DNA from: CAWUIO01 sp963922455
Lineage (GTDB): Bacteria > Bacteroidota > Bacteroidia > Cytophagales > Microscillaceae
Length of the DNA stretch: 41,047 nucleotides
NCBI GenBank assembly: GCA_963922455.1
Contig: CAWUIO010000059.1
Coordinates: forward strand, 1-41,047
Reading direction: 5' to 3'
Below, one piece after another: positions 1 through 8,739 of the stretch. Within the stretch, counting starts at the first letter, position 1; every line of letters begins with the position of its first letter. The notes beneath the pieces were generated by a model, which made no database searches, had not been told where the DNA came from, and saw nothing but the letters and a program-made list of their open reading frames with translations. Position numbers and translations under genes: made by a program.

Positions 1-1603
1 TCAGGGCTTTGACCTCTTCCAGATCTCCTTTTTCAAGTTCTTCTTTTAATTCAATCAACATCTCTGCATTTACTTCCGAGAAATTATTGACAAAGTTAAG
101 CGGATTCTGGATTTCGTGGGCGATTCCCGCAGTAAGTTCCCCCAGGGAAGCGAGTTTTTCGGATTGAATGAGTTGGGCCTGGGTAGATTTGAGTTCTTGG
201 ACGGTTTGCGCTAAGGCATCCCGTTGGGCCGAAATTTCTTCACTTCTTTGTTGGACTTCTTCATTGAGTTGTACCAGTTCCTCATTGCTTTCTTTAAGCT
301 CCAGGGTACGGCTTTGCACTTGGTCTTCCAGGGTTTTATTCTGATCTTTCAGGAGGGCTTCTTTCTCTTCGGCCTGGGTACGTACTTCCTGCAGTATTTC
401 TTTAAAACGCAGGGACACATACATCAAGAGGGAAAAAGGAAAAACGAGGATGAGGATCTCATATACGATATATCCTAAGACTTCAAGCACTTCAATCCAT
501 ACTAATATCAGAATGACGAGTGTAGCTACAAAATAAAAGCTCGCCCCAAAAACGATGACCCGTTGGGATTTTTTCAAGGAATGAGAGGCGGAATACATAT
601 AATAAACGCCCATTCCAAAATATACCAGTAAGATAATTCCAAATCCAATTGGATTCCTAAGACTCATAATGTTTACAAAAATCACCAGGCTGAGAATAAT
701 CAGCCACCAGCCTCTTTTAGGGGCTTGTTGGGTAAATATGTAGGCAAAGGTGTAGACGAATAGGGTAGGGATAAAGGAATAGCCTAAAGCAGTAATAGGC
801 TCGATAATGAACATATTTTCAAAAGAAACTGAAATAACCCCGGTTATTAGTAATTCTCTGATGGGAATTAGTGAGAACATAGTCATCGTAAAGGCAATGT
901 ATTTTAGGACGGTTTCGCGGGGATTGTACCGGTAAACAATCCAAAACAAGAGGCTTAGGGTCAGGAATATACCCATACGTACTGAGTTGATAAAAGATCT
1001 GTATTTTTGCTGCGTTATTTGATTTATCCGAAAACTTTCCGTGGCCAGATCGCCGGAAAATATCAACATCTCCTCGCTGCTTAAAAAGCTGGTCACTGAG
1101 TTCACTGGCTCGTGCACATAATGTAGGGCGATGGTGTAACTCTGATTTGCGGTTACTGGAATATAATAAGATTGGGAGCGAATGGTGTTTCTTTGATAAG
1201 GTTTGCCATCCCACCCGGTACTCCCAAACGAAGAGATGTATTTTCCATTCAGATAGATATCCAGGGCCTGCCCAAAATTTCTTAAGTACAAGGCTAAAGA
1301 TTCTGGAAAAGAGTCATCCAATTTGATTTTAATTCTAAACCAGCCTTCCAGGCGACCGGTACTGTCCATAAGATCCAAGCTAAGATGCAGGGGATCGATT
1401 TGCTGCCAATCACTTATATCGAGATCGGTTTTGGCCCAATCTGGATTTTTTCCTTTTTTGAAACGCCAGGCCGGGCTATCTCCCAATAAGATGAGGCCAT
1501 CCTGGCTCATGTCTTTTGCCGATAATTGGAGTACTTTGTCCTGGGCCCAGCCAAACTGAAGACCCCATAAACAAAATACCAACAATGGGATGATTCTTTT
1601 CAT
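1..1603 (-). CDS. Sensor histidine kinase, 7TMR-DISM type (3' end beyond window)
   Basis: The frame is open from an ATG at 1603 to the window edge, so the C-terminal part of the kinase is missing. A signal peptide (MKRIIPLLVFCLWGLQFGWA) is followed by an extracellular beta-sandwich region typical of 7TMR-DISM extracellular domains (residues about 25-190), about seven hydrophobic helices (about 200-400), a coiled-coil rich in Glu and Gln, and a HisKA dimerisation box ending GIAHEIQNPLNF, whose phospho-accepting His codon lies at 116-118. The catalytic ATPase domain would lie left of the window. The protein should autophosphorylate in response to an envelope or carbohydrate-type signal and pass the phosphate to an unseen regulator. 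The start ATG overlaps the stop of a decayed kinase upstream (ATGA), so the two were once a translationally coupled pair. The ligand is unknown. Confidence 0.9.
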   Translation of the reverse strand, partial: MKRIIPLLVFCLWGLQFGWAQDKVLQLSAKDMSQDGLILLGDSPAWRFKKGKNPDWAKTDLDISDWQQIDPLHLSLDLMDSTGRLEGWFRIKIKLDDSFPESLALYLRNFGQALDIYLNGKYISSFGSTGWDGKPYQRNTIRSQSYYIPVTANQSYTIALHYVHEPVNSVTSFLSSEEMLIFSGDLATESFRINQITQQKYRSFINSVRMGIFLTLSLLFWIVYRYNPRETVLKYIAFTMTMFSLIPIRELLITGVISVSFENMFIIEPITALGYSFIPTLFVYTFAYIFTQQAPKRGWWLIILSLVIFVNIMSLRNPIGFGIILLVYFGMGVYYMYSASHSLKKSQRVIVFGASFYFVATLVILILVWIEVLEVLGYIVYEILILVFPFSLLMYVSLRFKEILQEVRTQAEEKEALLKDQNKTLEDQVQSRTLELKESNEELVQLNEEVQQRSEEISAQRDALAQTVQELKSTQAQLIQSEKLASLGELTAGIAHEIQNPLNFVNNFSEVNAEMLIELKEELEKGDLEEVKAL

Positions 1604-1920
1604 ACGGTTTTAGGTAATAAAATTTTAAACGTTGTTTCTTTATCAGATTGGGTTTCTACGTCCAGGCTTCCTCCCTGCCCCTGGGTAATAATATCATAAG
1701 CCAAGCTCAACCCTAATCCTCTTCCTTGATCCGTGGGCTTGGTGATAAAAAAAGAGCTGGAAGATTTTGTCTTTGAGCGATTCGGGGACACCCCTACCCT
1801 TGTCTTGGACACGGATTTCTATTTGATGTACTATCATTTTGCCTCCCACCTTTTCCACCTTGCCAGAAATTTGACTTGCTTCCAGAAGACCAGTTAAGCG
1901 TGGGGCATCCTTGTATCACT
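1600..1920 (-). pseudogene. Decayed histidine kinase, C-terminal ATPase remnant
   Basis: Reading the minus strand from about 1920, one frame gives the N2/G1-like part of a HATPase domain (IEIRVQDKGRGVPESLKDKI), which corresponds to the usual D-x-G-x-G-I-P motif. At a run of seven A on the plus strand (1747-1753) the frame shifts by one, and the domain continues in another frame as ITKPTDQGRGLGLSLAYDII (G2 box) to a normal end, LLPKTV. An in-frame TGA lies near 1918, and no N-terminal half is found before the intergenic repeat at 2040. The gene is therefore truncated and frameshifted. Its stop overlaps the start of the intact kinase downstream. A sequencing error could explain the single-base shift but not the missing front part. 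Confidence 0.85.
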
Positions 1921-2039
1921 TGTTTACTTGGACGATTTTTGTGCTTTCGCCCAATTTATTCAAGATAAGAAGATTTGGCTAATCCTGCCCAAAAAAATAG
2001 GTTCTTACCAGGAAAAGCCTGTGATGAGGTGAATATTTT

Positions 2040-2169
2040 GGGGCTTCCCCGCGCTGATCCGTTTGATTTACGCGAAGGGACTTCTTGCTGGCGCGGGTCG
2101 GGCTTTCGGCACTCGCCGGCTTACGCGCTTACCAGCGGCGGGCTCAAACAAAGCCTCTATCCCTAAGCT
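2040..2169 (+). repeat. Interspersed intergenic repeat, copy A (type I stem)
   Basis: The element starts GGGGCTTCCCCGCGC and ends ATCCCTAAGC. The first stem pairs CCCGCGC (2048-2054) with GCGCGGG (2091-2097). It then holds the family core, a variant of GGGCTTTCGCTACTCGCCGG, followed by a GGCGGGCTCAAAC box and a CCTCTATCCCTAAGC end box. This copy has drifted most (TTCGGCACTCG, AAAGCCTC). It fills much of the gene-free stretch 1921-2273; the remaining bases there show nothing recognisable. Confidence 0.85.
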
Positions 2170-2273
2170 TTTTTAAAAGGAGAGGGCAGATATGGAGTAT
2201 AAAAATTCAAGATTTATTACCCTGGGGCTTCCTAGCAAGAAAAGAAAAGCCTTTCATTATATACTATGAAGTA

Positions 2274-3761
2274 TTAAGCTATTTCCCTAGTTATTTGCTT
2301 CACTTGTATATCTTTGGCTTGATACCGGATAAGCCCTTTGGCCATTCCAGGGAAAATAAATCCGTGAAATGGTAAAACGCTATACCAGTACAAACGGCCC
2401 CAAAGGCCCCAAGGACGGAACGTGGCATTTTGTACCAAGACGTAATTATTATCGGCCTTTTTAATTTGAAACTCCAGCCAGGCATCGCCCGGCAGCTTCA
2501 TTTCGGCATATAGGAGGAGACGGCAGTTTTGGCGATCGGCCAAGATGACCCGCCAGAAATCTAAGGCATCCCCTGGCTTGAGATCGTTTGGGCTTCTTCT
2601 GCCCCGACGAAGGCCTACCCCGCCAACTAACTTATCCAGAAAGCCGCGAACTAGCCACATCCAAGTGCCATAGTACCACCCTCGGTTACCCCCGATAGAC
2701 CAAATATTGTCAAGTACTTTATCCGCTGGCCCATCAAATAGGTAGGCACGGCGGTCGGTAAAGCAACCGTAGCTCGGCACTTGGATAAAATCTAAAAAGT
2801 TTTCTTTTATAGGACCATTGATTGTATCCTTCCAACTTGAAATGACTTCGTTTTGGGCAATTTTTTGAAATGCCTTGGTTAAAGCCTCGCGATAACTCAA
2901 AAGTTTCAGGGGAATGAGTTTGTTTATTCCCGTATTTTGGCATACAACATCATGCCGCATACTATCTACCAAACTGCGAGCCAGGCTATACGATACTGAT
3001 GTGACAAAGTATAACCAATGAGAGGAAAGTTTTGGGGTAAGGACGGGTACAGTAAATATGTAGCGTTTTAAATTCCGGACCCGAGCGTACTCCTGCATCA
3101 TTTCTTTGTAGTCTAAAATGTCAGCCCCCCCAATGTCATAAATTTGATTATATGTTTCGGGTCTGTGTATAACCTCCACCAAGTAGGACATAACATCCCG
3201 GATGGCAATAGGCTGGCATTTACTTTTGATCCATTTTGGGGCAACCATAAGCGGGAGTTTTTCAACAAGGTCGCGGATGATCTCAAAAGAAGCACTACCG
3301 GAGCCAATTATGATAGCCGCCCGGAGTACAGTGAGAGGTATTCCCGAAGCAGCCAAATGTTTTTCGGTATCTTGCCTAGAGCGTAGGTGGGGCGATAGCT
3401 GACTTTCATTGGAGATACCTCCTAGGTAAATAACTTGCTTGGCATGAGTATGGCGTAGGTATTCGGCAAAATTACAGGCCATTCTTTTTTCTTTATCCGA
3501 GAAATTTTGATGCGTGTCAGACATGGCGTGTACTAGGTAATAGGCCACATCAATATCCAAAGGCAGCTTTTCTAGGCTGCTAGGCTGGTCTAGGTCAGCC
3601 TCAACTAGCTGTACGTTTTCCAGGAATGCTTCATCAAAATCCTCAAAATCAAATCGCCTGCTATCTCTTACCAGGCAGGTTACGGTGTGGCCCAAATTGA
3701 CGAGTAGGGGTAGTAAGCGACGGCCAATGTAACCGGTAGAACCCGTAAGTAATACGTGCAT
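2274..3761 (-). CDS. SDR-type NAD(P)-binding protein with DUF2867 C-terminal domain
   Basis: The protein has 495 residues. The N-terminal 230 residues form a Rossmann domain of the extended or atypical SDR type, opening MHVLLTGSTGYIG with the glycine-rich TGxxGxxG nucleotide-binding motif at residues 6-13 and an Asp-rich stretch typical of YbjT/NmrA-like proteins. The C-terminal half (about 320-490) matches the DUF2867 family, which is commonly fused to such Rossmann domains. Substrate and reaction are not known; relatives are annotated as nucleoside-diphosphate-sugar epimerase-like. The ATG at 3761 is right at the start of the conserved beta strand. It follows the 114-aa gene by 16 bp, so the two are probably co-transcribed. 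Confidence 0.88.
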   Translation of the reverse strand: MHVLLTGSTGYIGRRLLPLLVNLGHTVTCLVRDSRRFDFEDFDEAFLENVQLVEADLDQPSSLEKLPLDIDVAYYLVHAMSDTHQNFSDKEKRMACNFAEYLRHTHAKQVIYLGGISNESQLSPHLRSRQDTEKHLAASGIPLTVLRAAIIIGSGSASFEIIRDLVEKLPLMVAPKWIKSKCQPIAIRDVMSYLVEVIHRPETYNQIYDIGGADILDYKEMMQEYARVRNLKRYIFTVPVLTPKLSSHWLYFVTSVSYSLARSLVDSMRHDVVCQNTGINKLIPLKLLSYREALTKAFQKIAQNEVISSWKDTINGPIKENFLDFIQVPSYGCFTDRRAYLFDGPADKVLDNIWSIGGNRGWYYGTWMWLVRGFLDKLVGGVGLRRGRRSPNDLKPGDALDFWRVILADRQNCRLLLYAEMKLPGDAWLEFQIKKADNNYVLVQNATFRPWGLWGRLYWYSVLPFHGFIFPGMAKGLIRYQAKDIQVKQITREIA

Positions 3762-3777
3762 AAATATAGGAAGGAGT

Positions 3778-4122
3778 TTACTTTGTAGAGGTAAAATACT
3801 TGCTTCTCAAATTCTTAAACCCCTGCTTGGTGATAAGGCCCAGGTTTATTTTTGGAAGGAAGCGGTTGCCTTGGCCTAAGCGTAATACCTGGTTTTGTTG
3901 GACAAAAACCCGGACGACAAGGCCTTGTTCTTTGAGCATCTTGTTTAAAACCAGAATCTGGGAGAATTGCTTGTAGCGTAGGGGGAAGCTCTTACGAAAC
4001 CTATCCAAACACGGCCAACTCGGAAAAATGATGTTGGTTTCCTGTTTATTACCAGGGCGTACTTTTACGAGTTCACCTTCGTTTTCAAGATCTAAAAAGG
4101 CCGAAATTTGGATAGTTTTCAA
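3778..4122 (-). CDS. Hypothetical basic protein, 114 aa
   Basis: I do not recognise a family. The protein is soluble, has no signal peptide, and is rich in Lys and Arg (LRYKQFSQILVLNKMLKEQG, and a basic tail near NLRSKYFTSTK). It starts at an ATG after a short AT-rich gap and ends 16 bp before the DUF2867 gene on the same strand, which suggests an operon. Codon use resembles the neighbours, so I take it as a real gene rather than a chance frame. Function unknown. Confidence 0.65.
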   Translation of the reverse strand: MKTIQISAFLDLENEGELVKVRPGNKQETNIIFPSWPCLDRFRKSFPLRYKQFSQILVLNKMLKEQGLVVRVFVQQNQVLRLGQGNRFLPKINLGLITKQGFKNLRSKYFTSTK

Positions 4123-4182
4123 ATGCTTAGCGATAAAAGGGGAAAAAATTACCTGAACTCAGGCGGTAGCTAAAAAATGAGA

Positions 4183-4389
4183 TTAGTTGGAACCCTCCTT
4201 GGTGCGGATGCTCAATGCCCCATTCATTTTCCATTTTGCGTGGGTAGCCTTATCGGAGGCAGAGCTAGGGACCATAATCTCGAAATTGTCAAACTCATAC
4301 GTGATCTCCGCATTGCGACCGGTTAATTTGTCGTACAAACCGATAGCTAGTTCGGGCCAAGTGGTTGTGTCTTTTGCTTGATCTGCCAT
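4183..4389 (-). CDS. Small conserved-looking protein, 68 aa
   Basis: This is a short acidic-start protein (MADQAKDTTTWPELAIGLYD) with a compact predicted alpha plus beta arrangement. The middle part, KLTGRNAEITYEFDNFEIMV, looks like an amphipathic helix followed by two strands and reads like a small conserved Bacteroidota family I cannot name. There is no signal peptide or membrane segment. It lies 60 bp upstream of the 114-aa gene on the same strand. Upstream (4390-4445) is AT-rich with no clear -7 box. The stretch 4390-4613 holds no gene that I can support. Confidence 0.7.
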   Translation of the reverse strand: MADQAKDTTTWPELAIGLYDKLTGRNAEITYEFDNFEIMVPSSASDKATHAKWKMNGALSIRTKEGSN

Positions 4390-4613
4390 AAGAATTATAT
4401 TTTTTTTATTTACAATAAGGACTCTATTAGTATAACCTATCCCGTGTGAAATGGTTTAAAAGGTTTTCTCTTCTTTTGCTTTCTCAACTACCCTCTCATA
4501 TTCAATGGTTTATAGAATTAGGTACTGAGGTAAATATGTGGGTGACTTGTCGTACTCAGGGCTTGTTGGGGTCACTAAGCATACAATACATTGAATATGC
4601 CCGCCTGCCTCTT

Positions 4614-4748
4614 CGGCTGAGGGATAGAGCGGCCTGTTTGAGCTCGTGCGGGCCTGGTGGGGAAAGGCAGCGAGTAGCGAAAGCCCGACCCCGGCGGCAG
4701 CTTATGGACATTTGAAGAGCCCAAGTATACCGCCGGGGGCAGCCCCTA
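4614..4748 (-). repeat. Interspersed intergenic repeat, copy B (type II stem)
   Basis: This copy is on the minus strand and begins 13 bp after the stop of the DUF2306 gene. Read on the minus strand it starts GGGGCTGCCCCCGGCGG and ends TCTATCCCTCAGCC. Stem 1 pairs CCGCCGGGG (4730-4738 on plus) with CCCCGGCGG (4689-4697), nine perfect pairs. The core CGGGCTTTCGCTACTCG is shared with type I, but the following segment reads CTCGCTGCC ... CACGAGCTC instead of CTCGCCG ... CGGCGGGCTC. Confidence 0.88.
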
Positions 4749-4761
4749 GTTTTTATTTATC

Positions 4762-5403
4762 TTAATCTGCTACCAGCTCTTTCTTTTTTTGCATTCGGAA
4801 AATAGCCTCTACCAAGAGCAGATTTGGGACCCAACAAAGCCAGGCAATGATGGGATAGGATATTTCAAAAGGCAAACGGAAAAGGCCTAGGAAAATAGGC
4901 ATCCAGAGTCGGAGGGTTACGGCCGCCCAGGTGAGGGCAAAGCTGCGGACCATCCAGGTTTGGTGCCGCTTCCAGTTTTGTAACGTTCCCTCTTGGTAAC
5001 CTTGGTAGGTGGTGTAGAGCCAAAAGAGGTCTAGGGTCAAAAAGCCAAGTTTGGCGGCGAGTCCTCCACTGGCATAGAGGCTTAAATAGAGTCCGCCAAT
5101 ACCTCCGGGGATCAAGATGGCAAGACAATACAGCTGGCCCAAGCTTCGGTGGACTTGTGGTCTTTTTTTCCGGATGGAAGCCAAAAATTGTCCACTTCCG
5201 CTGAGCAGGGCAATTCCTCCCCCTATACTATGCGCGTAGAAAGCCAGCCACCACAGGGATTGCCCCATAAGCTCGGCCGATTTTAAGGTGGGCAAGCCTA
5301 TTTGGGTGGGGTCTTTGAGCATATACACTAGGGGATACAGCCCAATGGCCCAAGAGAGTAACAGGATCAAACCGGTCTGGCTGATCTTTAGTACATGGTT
5401 CAT
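4762..5403 (-). CDS. DUF2306 family integral membrane protein
   Basis: The 213-residue protein has about six or seven hydrophobic helices, beginning ISQTGLILLLSWAIGLYPLV. It matches the DUF2306 family in having a helix with a conserved His (FYAHSIGGGIALLSGSGQF), a basic loop KKRPQVHRSLGQLY, and a later KRHQTWMVRSFALTWAAVTL segment. These His and Arg residues on neighbouring helices are the family hallmark; the molecular function is not established. It sits 58 bp after the caspase gene on the same strand. The gap holds an AT-rich hairpin, TATATAG/CTATATA (5420-5439). A type II repeat follows its stop. Confidence 0.85.
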   Translation of the reverse strand: MNHVLKISQTGLILLLSWAIGLYPLVYMLKDPTQIGLPTLKSAELMGQSLWWLAFYAHSIGGGIALLSGSGQFLASIRKKRPQVHRSLGQLYCLAILIPGGIGGLYLSLYASGGLAAKLGFLTLDLFWLYTTYQGYQEGTLQNWKRHQTWMVRSFALTWAAVTLRLWMPIFLGLFRLPFEISYPIIAWLCWVPNLLLVEAIFRMQKKKELVAD

Positions 5404-5461
5404 GGGTATATGGTTTGGTTATATAGTGTTTTCTATATAGGTCAGTAAGGGCGTATTTGGT

Positions 5462-7321
5462 TTACGGGGTTTTTTGTACGAAAATAAACTCTCCCCCCTC
5501 GTGCTTGGTATTTCGAATGGCTTGGTACTGGGGAGCGTTGGGCGCATTGGCCGTTACGGGAATGCGCAAGTAGGCATACAACTCCTGGGTAGTCATAAAT
5601 TTTTGATCGTTTTGCTGAAGGCCTTTGATGAGATAATCCATAAAGACACTTTTATCCGGAACTTCTTCTTTGGCCCCACTGGTGAGGGCCGAACGACTGG
5701 GGCGTTCGTATAGGTTTTTGATGTGCTTGGGGGCATCCTCTACGCTGAAGGCCGCTCGGGTATCGGTCTCGAAAATACTACCGCCAAAGCAGGCATCGGT
5801 AATCAATAAGGTGTGGCGACTGGGGATACCCCGAATATAGGTGGCGATATCGCTGTTGGACAGCCAATTGGCCCTCAGGCCTTTCTCAGAATCGGAAGGG
5901 AGCCAGTAGCCTTGTTCCAATTTCTCGTCCCAGTATCCGTGCCCGGCGTAGAAGATTAATAAATTATCTTGGGGGCGAACGGTTTGGCTTAATTCATCTA
6001 AGGAAGTAATAATCTCGCTGCGGGTGGGATCTTGTAAGATGCTTACATCGCTCGTTTCAAAGGTATACTGCTTTTGGAGAACCTCTACCAAGCGCGTGGC
6101 GTCTTTTTGAGGTTCACTTAGATCCTTAATATCATCGGAGGCATAGTCTTGCACGCTGATGATGAGGGCATAGTATTTTATATCTTTTTGATCTTCTAAT
6201 AAGTCTTCAAAACCAGCCAGTTCGTCTTCATCATCCTCGGAAGCTGGGCTAGGATCGGGGTTTTTGCTGAGAGAGGTGGCCGGCTTGTCGCGCATTTCCA
6301 CTAACTGGGGCAAGTCCCAGATTTTTACTTCCCGGTCTTTGCTACCAAAGCTAAGCAAGCGCTTGCCGTCGGGTGAAATATCGATACCCCCTACCCCGTT
6401 TTTGTGGGCTGGTACCGTAACTAATAATTTTCCTGTTTCAAGGGAAAAAACATTGAGGTTCCCATGATTACGGTCGGGAAAGTCTACATTGTGGTGGCTC
6501 CCCCCGCTAATGATATACTTTTGATCGGGCGAGAATAGTGCTTCAAAGCCCCCGGTGATCCCGGAAAATTTTTGGACAAGCTGTCCGTTTAAATCCCAAA
6601 GTTGCATGAGGGCGTGTTTCTCATAAAAGTTGTAGTCTCCATCGTACCAGGTAAGGACTTGTTGGCCATTGGGAGAAAAAATGGCCGAGTTTACCTTACG
6701 AGGGCGGGGAGCGTCGGGTTCAAATTTTAAGTCTTCAAAAACCGCAATTTCTTCTCCGCTTTCAAAATCCCAATATTTCAGATCAATGCCGCAGCCCGCT
6801 ACTATTTGCTTGCCATCGGGAGAGAAAGCGGCCTCAAAGCAGGTGATCCCTTTGCCCTGAAGATTGTGTTTGCGTTTGGCACTTTTGACCTCCCAGATCT
6901 CGATGTGCGGGGTGCTCTCGGCGGCCAATACGTAGCGGCTATCCGGAGAAAAAACCAAACGGCGGGCGTAGTCTAAGGCGGTGATTTCGTGGACCAGCTT
7001 CCCATTTTTGGCATCCCAGATTTTGACGAGTTTATCATTGCCCGAACTGGCAAAGTATTTCCCATTGGGAGCCACCGCCAAGGCGTAGATTTTTTTATCG
7101 GGGTGGGCTTCTATACTAAGTAGTTGCTTACCTTCTAAGTCCCAAAGATTGACTTGCCCGTCTTGACCTCCAGTGAGTACTTTTTGGGAAGAGGCCCCAA
7201 AAAAGGCAGCATCCAAGCCATAAGAACGGGTGTGCGCCTTAAAGGAACTGAGTTCTTGGGCAAAAGCGCTGGTGAAGCTTATTATAAAAATGAGACCGAG
7301 TGTAAAAATGATTCGGATCAT
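5462..7321 (-). CDS. Secreted WD40-repeat / caspase-family (C14) protein
   Basis: The 619-residue protein opens with a signal peptide (MIRIIFTLGLIFIISFTSAF, cleavage near AQ), so it acts outside the cytoplasm. Residues about 25-335 hold roughly seven WD40 blades, seen as repeated FSPDGK and KIWD motifs. An acidic linker (about 350-375, SEDDEDELAGFEDLLED) joins them to a caspase-like peptidase domain (about 378-600). The catalytic dyad is intact: His461 in FYAGHGYWD and Cys511 in ITDACFGGSIF. The beta-propeller probably binds a partner or substrate and controls the protease. Related WD40-caspase fusions are known in Bacteroidota, cyanobacteria and myxobacteria, mostly uncharacterised. It has no visible toxin or transporter partner beside it. 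The 230 bp upstream is AT-rich and holds no gene. Confidence 0.92.
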   Translation of the reverse strand: MIRIIFTLGLIFIISFTSAFAQELSSFKAHTRSYGLDAAFFGASSQKVLTGGQDGQVNLWDLEGKQLLSIEAHPDKKIYALAVAPNGKYFASSGNDKLVKIWDAKNGKLVHEITALDYARRLVFSPDSRYVLAAESTPHIEIWEVKSAKRKHNLQGKGITCFEAAFSPDGKQIVAGCGIDLKYWDFESGEEIAVFEDLKFEPDAPRPRKVNSAIFSPNGQQVLTWYDGDYNFYEKHALMQLWDLNGQLVQKFSGITGGFEALFSPDQKYIISGGSHHNVDFPDRNHGNLNVFSLETGKLLVTVPAHKNGVGGIDISPDGKRLLSFGSKDREVKIWDLPQLVEMRDKPATSLSKNPDPSPASEDDEDELAGFEDLLEDQKDIKYYALIISVQDYASDDIKDLSEPQKDATRLVEVLQKQYTFETSDVSILQDPTRSEIITSLDELSQTVRPQDNLLIFYAGHGYWDEKLEQGYWLPSDSEKGLRANWLSNSDIATYIRGIPSRHTLLITDACFGGSIFETDTRAAFSVEDAPKHIKNLYERPSRSALTSGAKEEVPDKSVFMDYLIKGLQQNDQKFMTTQELYAYLRIPVTANAPNAPQYQAIRNTKHEGGEFIFVQKTP

Positions 7322-7554
7322 GGTTGTTAGCGATTTAGGTTCATAGTAAAGCTACAAAAAGTGCGGCCAAGCTCCGCAAGAAAAAAGGATGAAACGGGAT
7401 TAATGAGGGATGGGACGGGATGAAGCACTATGACATGATAATATTTATGGAATAAGTGTATCAAATAACATTAAAATTGGAATTTTTTTTATCCCTTTCC
7501 CTATTTTAGTAATACCCCGGGGTCAAGGTTTTTTCATGCCTAAGTGTAGGCCAT

Positions 7555-8133
7555 GAGCAGTAACCGTAGTGTTTTTTCGTAGATTAGATCATAAGCTGGC
7601 GGTTGTGCCGGATATGTTTCTCAGTTTTGATGTGAAGCCTCCCAAAGGCTGGTCTAAACACAATAAATGCCGATCCTATTTCAATTGGGTATATGGCAAG
7701 CCTCCCGAATTGGTTTCTAATAAAATCGGAGGGGAGATGGATAGATAAATGCACCTCTATGCCCGGATTGGTATAAAGTACTATGTGATTCACGACCCTG
7801 ACTTTTTTTATGGTAAAAAAGAGATCCGGGTGTTTAAGTTAGCGGGAAATCATTACCAAAAAATGCAGCCCTACACGGGTATATGCCTGAAATAAACCTG
7901 AGAATCCGGCTCTGGGAAGGGCTATTTGAACATCAAAACGACCTTTGGGCCAGATGGGTAGAAAGGAAGGGGAGGTTTTGAAAACTGGGGCCGAAAAAGT
8001 AGCCTCTCTACATCAAGATTTGGATGTTAGAAGCCAGGGCTATGAGCAAGAGAAGCAAAGGGCCTATGCCCTTCTTGCTAAATTAAAATCGCTGGGTCTT
8101 GAGCCTGGCGATACAGCTCCTGACTTAGGATAA
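7555..8133 (+). pseudogene. Uma2-family endonuclease-like pseudogene
   Basis: On the plus strand, pieces of a Uma2 (DUF820, PD-(D/E)XK-like) protein appear in order but in different frames. Piece one (about 7602-7745) reads VVPDMFLSFDVKPP ... YGKPPELVSNKIGGEMDR and hits a TAA at 7746-7748. It resumes in frame as MHLYARIGIKYYVIHDPDFF. Near 7880 the frame shifts to MPEINLRIRLWEGLFEHQND, and near 7970 it shifts again to GEVLKTGAEKVASLHQDLDV and the family's usual coiled-coil end, QEKQRAYALLAKLKSLGLEP. The PD, E(L/I) and KYYVI-DP landmarks match active Uma2 proteins. The N-terminal third is missing. The minus-strand frame at 7584-7793 is only its shadow. Confidence 0.85.
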
Positions 8134-8138
8134 AGAGT

Positions 8139-8166
8139 AAGCCGAGTACTATGCCTCGGCTTGCTT
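8139..8166. terminator. Hairpin terminator between Uma2 pseudogene and DUF1569 gene
   Basis: AAGCCGAG (8139-8146) pairs with CTCGGCTT (8155-8162) over an 8-base loop, followed by GCTTTTA on plus and TTACTCTTT on minus. It sits between converging genes and could serve both. Confidence 0.65.
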
Positions 8167-8169
8167 TTA

Positions 8170-8628
8170 CTAAATTAAGCCGAATTGCTTAAAATGGTGC
8201 CGAAAGTGCTTATAGTGAAAACGCTCAATTTCTTCCTTAGTTAAGGCTCCAAAGAACTCATTGTAGGGTTGAACCTCGGGGTTTTCCTCAAAGAAGGAGT
8301 AAAACTTTTGTATAGCCTCCGGAAATGCCGTGATGGCTTCCTCCAAGTTGGCAAATTTTAAGTCATCTAGTTTAGCTTTGGCTGGGTCTGACTGACGAAA
8401 CTCGGCATCACTGAAAATAAACTTTTTGAACTTTTCCTGTGACTCATTAGGCTTCTCAGGAATTTCCCCATAGGTTTTCATCGAGAATTTAACTGTTTTT
8501 ATAAGGTGCTCGACCATGTGTTGGGGGGTCATGACTCCAAAACCAGGCTTTTGGTCTGATTTCAGGTTTTTCAAAATACTGGGAGACTCTTCTTGTATGT
8601 ATCGGGTGTATGGGTGAACTTCCTCCAT
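8170..8628 (-). CDS. DUF1569 / DinB-like small protein
   Basis: The 152-residue protein has the DUF1569 pattern: an early helix with FGVMTPQHMVEHLIKTVKFS, where the MxxQHMxEH His residues are a likely metal ligand as in DinB-fold proteins, and a closing signature EFFGALTKEEIERFHYKHFR followed by HHFKQFGLI. It is soluble, about the family's usual length, and complete. The chemistry is unknown; DinB-fold proteins include thiol-dependent transferases and hydrolases. It is transcribed divergently from the NUDIX gene at 8740 and has no operon partner on its own strand. Confidence 0.8.
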   Translation of the reverse strand: MEEVHPYTRYIQEESPSILKNLKSDQKPGFGVMTPQHMVEHLIKTVKFSMKTYGEIPEKPNESQEKFKKFIFSDAEFRQSDPAKAKLDDLKFANLEEAITAFPEAIQKFYSFFEENPEVQPYNEFFGALTKEEIERFHYKHFRHHFKQFGLI

Positions 8629-8739
8629 GATTCCAATTGTTTTGTGAAAGACTATTGACGCATCTAAGTATAGGGATCTTTTCAGAGATTTGAAACTTTG
8701 AAAAACATAAATTTACCCTAAAATTATACCATCCGTGCT

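Noticed and set aside
4446..4715. Plus-strand coding frame across repeat B
   Set aside because: It lies inside the intergenic repeat, has repeat-derived composition and no protein-like pattern.
7584..7793. Minus-strand 69-aa frame
   Set aside because: It is antisense to the Uma2 pseudogene pieces.
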